From Oscillospiraceae bacterium (lineage in GTDB: Bacteria > Bacillota > Clostridia > Oscillospirales > Oscillospiraceae), in NCBI GenBank assembly GCA_017409645.1, contig JAFQSI010000215.1, positions 1 through 10,944 of the forward strand: a stretch of DNA of 10,944 nucleotides. Reading direction: 5' to 3'. The notes beneath the pieces were generated by a model, which saw nothing but the letters and a program-made list of their open reading frames with translations, ran no database searches and was not told the origin of the DNA. Numbering within the stretch: the stretch's first letter is position 1; each line of letters opens with the position of its first letter. This document shows, one piece after another, positions 1 to 6,535 of this stretch. The position numbers and the translations under genes were made by a program.

Positions 1-438
1 CTCGCTGGCCTTCTTCAGCTTCTTGACGTAGTCCATGCCGTCGCGGCGGATGTTGCGCATGGCGACCTTGGCCTCCTCGGCGTACTTCTTGACCTGCTTG
101 ACCAGGTCCTTACGGCGGTCCTCAGTCAGCTGGGGGAACACCAGACGGACCACGCGGCCGTCGTTCTGGGGGTTGATGCCCAGCTCGCTGGTCTGGATGG
201 CCTTGCAGATGTCCTTCAGCAGCTTGGAGTCCCAGGGCTGGATGACCAGGGTACGGGCGTCGGGAGAGGAGATGGTGGCAACGCCGTTCAGGGGCGTCTC
301 GGAACCATAATACTCCACAGTGATGCGGTCGAGAACCTTGGCGTTGGCGCGGCCGGCGCGGACAGCGCCGAACTCCTCGTCCAGATGGGCCAGAGCCTTG
401 TCCATTCTTCTTGCGTAATCCTTGAAATCAACTGCCAT
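1..438 (-). CDS. frr: Ribosome recycling factor, C-terminus cut by window edge
   Basis: RRF works in the cytoplasm with EF-G to split the post-termination ribosome from mRNA. The visible 146 residues begin MAVDFKDYARRMDKAL and include the RRF landmarks RAGRA, SETPLNG near residue 46, the PWD and NDGRVVR segments, and the helical stretch ending VKKLKKASE. The family is about 185 residues, so roughly 40 C-terminal residues lie off the left edge. The ATG at 438 is supported by a perfect AGGAGG at 447-452, 8 nt upstream. The gene starts 19 nt after the pyrH stop and has no promoter of its own that I can see, so it is probably co-transcribed with pyrH. Identity is secure; only the end is missing. 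Confidence 0.96.
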   Translation of the reverse strand, partial: MAVDFKDYARRMDKALAHLDEEFGAVRAGRANAKVLDRITVEYYGSETPLNGVATISSPDARTLVIQPWDSKLLKDICKAIQTSELGINPQNDGRVVRLVFPQLTEDRRKDLVKQVKKYAEEAKVAMRNIRRDGMDYVKKLKKASE

Positions 439-457
439 TTTGTTTTCCTCCTAAAAG

Positions 458-1186
458 TTAATTGGTGACGGTGGTTCCGATCTTCTCGCCCCGAACCACG
501 CGGATGATGCTGTTCTCCTCGCCCAGGCCGAAGCAGACCATGGGCATGTTGTTGTCCATGGCCAGGGCCATGGCGGTGACGTCGGTGGCCTTCAGGCCGT
601 CCTCCAGGACCTTGGCGTAGGTCAGCTCGGAGTAGCGGATGGCGTTGGGGTCCTTCTTGGGGTCTGCGGAGTAGATGGCGTCCACGTTCTTGGCCATCAG
701 CACGGCGTCAGCCTCGATCTCCACGCCGCGCAGGACTGCGCCGGTGTCGGTGGAGAAGTAGGGGTTGCCGGTACCGGCGGCGAAGAGGACCACCTTACCC
801 TCGTTCAGGTAGCGGTTGGCCAGGTCCCGGGTAAAGTACTCGGCGAACTTGTTCATCTCCACGGCGGTCAGGACTCTGGCGTCCAGACCGTGCTGCTCCA
901 GCACGTCCGCCACGGCGATGGCATTCATGACGGTGGCCAGCATGCCCATGGAGTCGGCATGGCTGCGCTGCATCTTGCCGGAGCCGTTCTTCACGCCCCG
1001 CCAGAAGTTGCCGCCGCCGATGACCAGACCCACCTGGACGCCCATGTCGACGCAGGACTTGATGGAGGCAGCCACCTCATTCATCTTGGCAAAATCCAGG
1101 CCGAAGCCGTCGCCCTGGGCGGTCTTCTCACCCAGCGCCTCACCGCTGACCTTCAGCAGGATGCGCTTATACTTCAGTTCAGTCAA
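458..1186 (-). CDS. pyrH: UMP kinase (uridylate kinase)
   Basis: PyrH phosphorylates UMP to UDP with ATP in pyrimidine nucleotide synthesis; it belongs to the amino-acid-kinase fold and is normally a cytoplasmic hexamer. The 242 residues match the usual length. Visible motifs are KVSGEAL (12-18, phosphate binding), GGGNFWRG (57-64), the DSMGMLAT segment near 78-85, and GTGNPYFSTDT (138-148). The start chosen is a TTG at 1186, because it places M-T-E-L-K-Y-K-R-I where the family begins and has AAGGAG at 1197-1202, 10 nt upstream; no in-frame ATG fits better. It is the first gene of a pyrH-frr unit and is divergent from the reverse-transcriptase locus. The commonly seen upstream partners rpsB and tsf are absent here. 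Confidence 0.97.
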   Translation of the reverse strand: MTELKYKRILLKVSGEALGEKTAQGDGFGLDFAKMNEVAASIKSCVDMGVQVGLVIGGGNFWRGVKNGSGKMQRSHADSMGMLATVMNAIAVADVLEQHGLDARVLTAVEMNKFAEYFTRDLANRYLNEGKVVLFAAGTGNPYFSTDTGAVLRGVEIEADAVLMAKNVDAIYSADPKKDPNAIRYSELTYAKVLEDGLKATDVTAMALAMDNNMPMVCFGLGEENSIIRVVRGEKIGTTVTN

Positions 1187-1196
1187 AACGGATTCA

Positions 1197-1202
1197 CTCC
1201 TT
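1197..1202 (-). promoter_or_regulatory. Ribosome binding site deciding the TTG start of pyrH
   Basis: The minus strand reads AAGGAG here, 10 nt before the TTG at 1186. It is the only good Shine-Dalgarno match near the start of the UMP kinase frame, so it supports the non-ATG start. Confidence 0.7.
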
Positions 1203-1226
1203 TATTCTATCTTCATATCCTTTCCT

Positions 1227-1255
1227 ATTTTAATATAGGAAGCCGAAAAAGACAA
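1227..1255 (-). promoter_or_regulatory. Sigma-A-type promoter of pyrH-frr
   Basis: On the minus strand TTGTCT (1250-1255) and TAAAAT (1227-1232) are separated by 17 bp. Just upstream on that strand are three A-tracts (plus-strand T runs at 1281-1284, 1287-1293 and 1296-1300) that could act as an UP element. Transcription would begin near 1220, giving a ~30-nt leader. Confidence 0.7.
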
Positions 1256-1354
1256 CTATAAAATTCAGAAATCAGAAAAGTTTTCGTTTTTTTCATTTTT
1301 CGCTCCCTCCCCTCCGAAGCTGCGCTTGGAGGAACGGAGATCTCAAGATGGGAA
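1256..1354. other. Divergent intergenic segment with a short GC-rich hairpin
   Basis: This lies between the pyrH -35 and the RT-leader -35. It contains the T/C-rich tract at 1281-1315 and an imperfect hairpin at 1311-1332: CCTCC/GGAGG plus AAGC/GCTT, one bulged G, loop TGC. No T-tract follows it on either strand in the right position, so it does not look like a terminator. No gene is evident. Confidence 0.5.
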
Positions 1355-1383
1355 TTGACAAAAAATCGCATATTTGGTATAAT
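1355..1383 (+). promoter_or_regulatory. Consensus extended -10 promoter of the RT leader RNA
   Basis: TTGACA (1355-1360) and TATAAT (1378-1383) both match the sigma-A consensus perfectly with a 17-bp spacer. The -10 is preceded by TGG, an extended -10 element. Transcription should start around 1389-1391, about 270 nt before the RT start codon. The promoter is far stronger on paper than a low-abundance RT would need, which suggests that the RNA itself is the abundant product. Confidence 0.88.
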
Positions 1384-1466
1384 ATTTAAAGGTATTGTAC
1401 GACTTGACGGTCCCTTGACCGGACAGGTCCCCGCTTCCGCCCCGGCGGAGCGCAAGTAAATATGGA

Positions 1467-1643
1467 AAGAAACAGAGGGAAACGCATTGCGCACCTGCGG
1501 CGGACCCAGCACGGCCATCAACCATGGTTTTGCAGGTAACCGGCCTGTGTACGGTCTGGTAGAATCCCAAGAAGGCACGGATTGCCGTGCGGGCACGGAA
1601 ATCCGTGCCGTCTTGGGATTTAAGGATTTTCCCTCTGTTTTTT
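1467..1643 (+). repeat. Inverted repeat forming a 16-bp long-range stem
   Basis: The arm at 1467-1482 pairs with the arm at 1628-1643. The core AAACAGAGGGAAA (1470-1482) and TTTCCCTCTGTTT (1628-1640) is perfectly complementary over 13 bp, extended by one G-U and two A-U pairs. The arms enclose 145 nt and close the domain containing the large hairpin. The position resembles the a1/a2 inverted repeats that flank a retron msr-msd, although the downstream arm here abuts the RT start region. Confidence 0.85.
1563..1620 (+). repeat. 25-bp hairpin with nested palindromic tandem repeat
   Basis: AATCCCAAGA (1563-1572) pairs with TCTTGGGATT (1611-1620). After an A-G mismatch, GGCACGGATT (1574-1583) pairs with AATCCGTGCC (1600-1609). 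After a G-A mismatch, CCGTG (1585-1589) pairs with CACGG (1594-1598) around the loop CGGG. The upper part is also two 18-nt direct units (1574-1591 and 1592-1609, 14 of 18 identical), each a palindrome GCACGG-N4-CCGTGC. The RNA or DNA could therefore switch between one long hairpin and a forked form with two 6-bp hairpins on a 10-bp base. No T-tract follows directly, so it is not a simple terminator. Confidence 0.9.
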
Positions 1644-1663
1644 CTTTTAGGATGTGTTTATCT

Positions 1664-2884
1664 ATGGATATTCTGTCTGAAATGGCAGACAAAGCGACCT
1701 GGCTCTCCTTTCTGGAATACCGAAAGGAGGGCTGCCGACTGACAGACCAGGAGGAGCAGGAACTCCGGGCCTTTATCGAAAAAGAGGAATATCTGCCCAT
1801 CCTGGACGTGATCCGCAGCGGCGCCCCCTTCCCCCGGCCCCGCCGCACCGCCATCAGCAAGAAAAGCACCTCCAAAAAGCGGATCGTCTATGTCTATCCG
1901 CCGAAGGAAAATCTGGTGATGAAGCTGATGACCCATCTGCTTCTGCGGCGCTATGATCATCTCTTTTCCCCCAATCTGTACTCCTTCCGGGCTGGCCACG
2001 GCGTCAAGGAGGCCGTATTCGCCCTGGCCTTCTCCCCGAATATCGACAAAATGTGGTCGTACAAGGCGGATATCAGCAACTATTTCAACTCCATTCCCGT
2101 GGAGAGGCTTCTGCCCCTTCTGCAGTCCGCCATCCCCGATGAACCGGAGCTTTTCAGTTTTCTTTCCCGGCTGCTTCTCGATCCGATGGTTTACAGCGAC
2201 GGAAGGCTCATTCCCGACGAAAAGGGGATCATGGCCGGCTGTCCCCTGTCCACCTTTCTGGCAAATCTGTACCTGGCCGGGCTCGATGCCCTGTTCCTGA
2301 AAAACAACTGGCTCTACGCCAGATATTCCGATGACATCATCATTTTTGCACCCTCCCAACAGGAGCTGCAGAGCCGCGTGGAGATCATCCACCGGACCCT
2401 GGCGGAAAAGGGGCTTCTGATCAACCCGGACAAGGAATCCCGAACCGCCCCGGGCGAGCAGTGGGTGTTCCTCGGGATCGCGTATCAGGGCGGCATCCGG
2501 GACGTGGCCCCGGTGTCGGTGGAGAAGATCAAGGCAAAAATGCGCCGCAAAACCAGAGCCCTCCAGCGCTGGGCCGACCGGAAGCATGTATCCGGCGTCA
2601 ATGCGGCAAAGGCCTTCATCCGGGTATTCAACCGCAAGCTCTTTGAAAACCCCATTTCCAATGACCTGACCTGGGCCCGCTGGTTCTTCCCCCTGATCAA
2701 CACCGACCGCTCCCTCCAGGAGATCGACCACTATGCCCAGCAGTGCATCCGCACCCTGGCCACCCGAACGCATACCAAGGCCGCCTACAATTTCCGCTAT
2801 GAGCAGATGAAGGAGCTGGGCTATGTCAGTCTCGTAAACCGCTACTACAGCTTTCACAGCCGCAAATCCGGGGAGGATCTGTGA
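1664..2884 (+). CDS. Stand-alone reverse transcriptase, subfamily unassigned
   Basis: This is predicted to be an RNA-directed DNA polymerase of 406 residues. Landmarks: basic finger motif KKRIVYVYPP (71-80), YSFRAGHG (106-113), motif A DISNYFNSI (catalytic Asp136), motif B GIMAGCPLSTFLANLYL (188-204), motif C YSDD (221-224, catalytic Asp pair), NPDKES (254-259) and VFLG (268-271). A basic thumb-like region (~285-330) and a C-terminal segment RYEQMKELGYVSLVNRYY follow. No maturase, HNH, Cas1, primase or protease domain is visible. ATG 1664 is preferred: AGGAT at 1649-1653 is a plausible Shine-Dalgarno 10 nt upstream, and the motif-bearing sequence starts soon after. ATG 1652 is in frame and possible. 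The frame stays open back to 1460 through the structured leader, but that part does not read like protein. Base composition resembles the neighbours, arguing against very recent arrival. A group II, DGR, retron or UG/DRT placement needs a phylogeny; I favour an unassigned ncRNA-linked group. Confidence 0.92.
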   Translation: MDILSEMADKATWLSFLEYRKEGCRLTDQEEQELRAFIEKEEYLPILDVIRSGAPFPRPRRTAISKKSTSKKRIVYVYPPKENLVMKLMTHLLLRRYDHLFSPNLYSFRAGHGVKEAVFALAFSPNIDKMWSYKADISNYFNSIPVERLLPLLQSAIPDEPELFSFLSRLLLDPMVYSDGRLIPDEKGIMAGCPLSTFLANLYLAGLDALFLKNNWLYARYSDDIIIFAPSQQELQSRVEIIHRTLAEKGLLINPDKESRTAPGEQWVFLGIAYQGGIRDVAPVSVEKIKAKMRRKTRALQRWADRKHVSGVNAAKAFIRVFNRKLFENPISNDLTWARWFFPLINTDRSLQEIDHYAQQCIRTLATRTHTKAAYNFRYEQMKELGYVSLVNRYYSFHSRKSGEDL

Positions 2885-2932
2885 TCCGCCCCGAAAAATG
2901 AAATATTGCATAAAGCTTTCCGTGAATTTTTG

Positions 2933-2961
2933 TTGCAAAAGCCGCAGTCATGGTTTATAAT
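2933..2961 (+). promoter_or_regulatory. Sigma-A-type promoter of glnS
   Basis: TTGCAA (2933-2938) and a perfect TATAAT (2956-2961) are 17 bp apart, giving a start near 2968 and a ~33-nt leader. I see no terminator between the RT stop at 2884 and this promoter, so RT transcripts may also read into glnS. Confidence 0.78.
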
Positions 2962-3000
2962 GTTAGAATCTATAAACCAAACCAAGAGAGGACGATATCA

Positions 3001-4683
<1,683 letters not shown>

Positions 4684-4690
4684 ACATTTC

Positions 4691-4722
4691 GGCGGCAGCT
4701 TTACGGAGCTGCCGCCTTTTTT
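4691..4722 (+). terminator. Rho-independent terminator of glnS
   Basis: GGCGGCAGCT (4691-4700) pairs perfectly with AGCTGCCGCC (4707-4716) around the loop ttacgg and is followed by six T. It begins 7 nt after the glnS stop. Confidence 0.95.
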
Positions 4723-4735
4723 CTGAGGTACATTT

Positions 4736-5038
4736 ATGTGGACAACGCTTTTGGAGATATTCCTGCTGGTACTGTATTTCCCCGTGACCATGCTGTTTAT
4801 GATGTTCGGTTTTCTCAGTGAGGAACCGGTCTTTACGGTGGCCCAATGGCTCGAATTTCGGTTTTGCGGAAATGTGGGGCCGGTCCTGGGACTTCTGACC
4901 TGGCCCTGCCTGTTTGTCGCCATCTGGCTTCGCAGAAAAGGGAAGACCACGGCCGCGGCATGGCTGCGGACAGCACCCCTGCTGGCCCTCGCCTTCCTGT
5001 TCCTGCTGGTCTGCCTGCTCCGGTGGCTCTTTGGGTAA
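4736..5038 (+). CDS. Small three-helix membrane protein, function unknown
   Basis: I do not recognise this 100-residue protein. It is strongly hydrophobic, with predicted membrane segments at about 5-26, 47-65 and 80-98. A loop with EEPVFTVAQW lies near 29-38, and a basic LRRKGK stretch at 65-70 is likely cytoplasmic. There is no clear signal-peptidase site. The start is supported by GAGG at 4725-4728, 7 nt upstream of the ATG. It begins only 13 nt after the T-tract of the glnS terminator and has no obvious promoter of its own, so expression may come from read-through. It converges on the polysaccharide kinase operon and shares the bidirectional terminator at 5043-5075. Probably a real gene, lineage-specific. 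Confidence 0.75.
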   Translation: MWTTLLEIFLLVLYFPVTMLFMMFGFLSEEPVFTVAQWLEFRFCGNVGPVLGLLTWPCLFVAIWLRRKGKTTAAAWLRTAPLLALAFLFLLVCLLRWLFG

Positions 5039-5042
5039 TCAA

Positions 5043-5075
5043 AAAACAGACCTGCCCTGGTGGCAGGTCTGTTTT
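5043..5075. terminator. Bidirectional terminator between convergent genes
   Basis: AAAACAGACCTGCC (5043-5056) pairs perfectly over 14 bp with GGCAGGTCTGTTTT (5062-5075) around a 5-nt loop. With an A run on one side and a T run on the other, it can serve the small membrane gene on the plus strand and the kinase operon on the minus strand. Confidence 0.92.
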
Positions 5076-5080
5076 CATTC

Positions 5081-6523
5081 TCAGTCGCTGTCGTTCTTCC
5101 GGCTTCCGTAGCCGTAGCCGCCATAGCCGCCGTAGCCGTAGCGGTAGCTGTAGCCATAGCCGTAACCGTAGCCGTTGCCGTAGCGGTAGCCATGGGTGGC
5201 CAGGTTGCCGGTGACACCGTTGATGGCGCAGCCGATCAGCGGCAGGCCGTTGTCCGTCAGCAGCTTGACGCCCTCGATGATCTGGGCCCGGGAGGCATAG
5301 TCCTGCCGGATGACCATCATCGCGCAATCCACCAGATCCGACAGTTCCGCCGCATCCACCATCAGGGAACAGGGCGGGGTATCCAGGATCACATAGTCAA
5401 AGCGCTTCCGGGATGCAGCCAGGATCTCGTGCAGCAGCTTCTTGCTTGTACCATCCTTGAAATCCATGTTTCCAGCCATCACATACAGATGGCGGATACC
5501 GGAGCGCAGGATGATGTCCGCCTGGGATGCTTTCCCGTCCTGATAGTCCTTCATGGTCTGTTTGTCCTCCAGCCCCAGGGACCGCAGAACGGAGGGGTTG
5601 TACATGTCTGCGTCGACCAGGAGGACCCTGTGGCCCTTCTTTGCAAAGGCGATGGCCAGATTCACTGAAATGGTGGTCTTGCCTTCACCCGGTGTGGCGC
5701 CTGAAACCATCAGGACCTTGTGATCCCGGGCCTGCATCTCCTTCTGCACGTGCAGCTGCAGCAGACGCACGGATTCACTGAAACCGAATTTTCCCTGATC
5801 CGTGTGGATCAGCGGACAGGTCTTGCTGCGTGTAACGACCTTGGTCGCCGGCACGATGCCCAGGCACGCATAGTTCAGGGTCCGCTTCAGCTCATCCTCG
5901 TTATGGATGGTCCGGCGGCTCAGGGTCAGCAGCAGCATAAACAGCATCCACAGCAGCAGTCCCGCACCCGCGCCCAAAACCAGGGACGAGCGCAGATCCA
6001 GATCATAGACCGGATTGGTGGGAACGCCGCTGTCATCCAGGATCACAAGATTCGTCGCTCCGACGACATAGTCCGCGACCTGGGGATAGCAGTCCACGAC
6101 CGCCTCCAGGACCTGGTAGGCCCACTGGGGATCCCGATCCCGGACCCGGATGGTGAAGATGTTGGAATTCTCCAGAACGCTGGTAGTGATCACCGGAATA
6201 TTGGCAGATCCCAAATGTTCGCTGACCCGCTGCCGCAGGATCGCACTGCGCAGGATGTAGGGGAACGTGGAATGGAGCTGCTTTGCAGTCGCATTGTTGT
6301 AGGCGTTGATGCCGGAGTACAGGGGGTTCGCGACCCGCACCGTAAAGGAGACGGAGGCCTCGTATACCGGTCGGTAGGCCCGGTAACCCATGTAGCCCAG
6401 AATACCGGAACAGAGCATCATCATCACAAGCGCCATGGCCCAGAAGCGTTTTGCGTAGCGCAGCCAGATCCGGAGCAGGAAGATGATGTCGATCTTCTCT
6501 CGATTCAATTCTTTTTCTTCCAT
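5081..6523 (-). CDS. Wzz-type chain-length regulator fused to BY-kinase, Gly-Tyr tail
   Basis: This is a polysaccharide co-polymerase and bacterial tyrosine autokinase in one 480-residue inner-membrane protein. Two membrane segments (~28-50 and ~178-200) bracket an extracellular Wzz domain with a proline-containing stretch (VPTNPVYDL, 167-175) before the second helix. The cytoplasmic kinase has Walker A ATPGEGKT (276-283), Walker A' LLVDAD (301-306) and Walker B VILDTPP (378-384). An E-x2-R (Glu250, Arg253) resembles the start of the oligomer-interface motif. The C-terminus (446-472) carries 12 tyrosines alternating mostly with glycine and ends SRKNDSD; such clusters are the autophosphorylation sites in this family. 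The ATG at 6523 has GGAG 7 nt upstream and lies 12 nt after the stop of the preceding kinase gene. It is the last gene of the operon. Confidence 0.94.
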   Translation of the reverse strand: MEEKELNREKIDIIFLLRIWLRYAKRFWAMALVMMMLCSGILGYMGYRAYRPVYEASVSFTVRVANPLYSGINAYNNATAKQLHSTFPYILRSAILRQRVSEHLGSANIPVITTSVLENSNIFTIRVRDRDPQWAYQVLEAVVDCYPQVADYVVGATNLVILDDSGVPTNPVYDLDLRSSLVLGAGAGLLLWMLFMLLLTLSRRTIHNEDELKRTLNYACLGIVPATKVVTRSKTCPLIHTDQGKFGFSESVRLLQLHVQKEMQARDHKVLMVSGATPGEGKTTISVNLAIAFAKKGHRVLLVDADMYNPSVLRSLGLEDKQTMKDYQDGKASQADIILRSGIRHLYVMAGNMDFKDGTSKKLLHEILAASRKRFDYVILDTPPCSLMVDAAELSDLVDCAMMVIRQDYASRAQIIEGVKLLTDNGLPLIGCAINGVTGNLATHGYRYGNGYGYGYGYSYRYGYGGYGGYGYGSRKNDSD

Positions 6524-6535
6524 AGACTATCTCCC

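Larger units (their letters stand above)
1390..1650 (+). ncRNA. Predicted structured leader RNA upstream of the reverse transcriptase
   Basis: The segment from the predicted transcription start to just before the RT gene has no recognisable protein and is dense in base-pairing potential. In order: a 5-bp hairpin CGGTC/GACCG at 1408-1421; a GC-rich hairpin at 1432-1452; the left arm of a long-range stem at 1467-1482; ACCTGC/GCAGGT (1493-1498 with 1532-1537); a 25-bp hairpin at 1563-1620; and the right arm of the long-range stem at 1628-1643. A T-rich tract at 1638-1648 could end or attenuate transcription, yielding a free RNA of about 260 nt. Known analogues are the msr-msd RNA of retrons and the upstream ncRNAs of some defence RTs. 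That this RNA is a template or cofactor for the RT is inference; boundaries are approximate. Confidence 0.68.

Noticed and set aside
1563..1620. Simple rho-independent terminator
   Set aside because: The stem is followed by TAAGGATTTTCCC and not a T-tract, and it contains a nested repeat. Attenuation at the later T-rich tract is possible.
1487..1663. N-terminal extension of the RT starting at TTG 1487
   Set aside because: It would translate straight through both hairpin arms, has no ribosome binding site, and the sequence does not resemble an RT N-terminus. ATG 1664 fits better.
1225..1875. Minus-strand open frame of 216 codons
   Set aside because: It overlaps the pyrH promoter, the RT leader and the RT coding sequence. 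Its product is low-complexity and unlike known proteins.
1355..2884. Mobile group II intron
   Set aside because: No intron 5' boundary or domain V/VI signature is visible after the RT, and the RT shows no maturase-endonuclease tail. A degenerate relative is not fully excluded.
1355..2884. Classical retron
   Set aside because: The layout is similar, but the RT lacks the NAxxH and VTG features I expect and no effector gene is adjacent. I kept it as retron-like only.
1390..2884. Diversity-generating retroelement
   Set aside because: I found no template/variable repeat pair, no accessory Avd gene and no SQ in the RT motif B.
5105..5188. CRISPR or minisatellite array
   Set aside because: The 6-bp periodicity is explained by alternating Gly and Tyr codons in the kinase tail; the same holds for 6560-6640.
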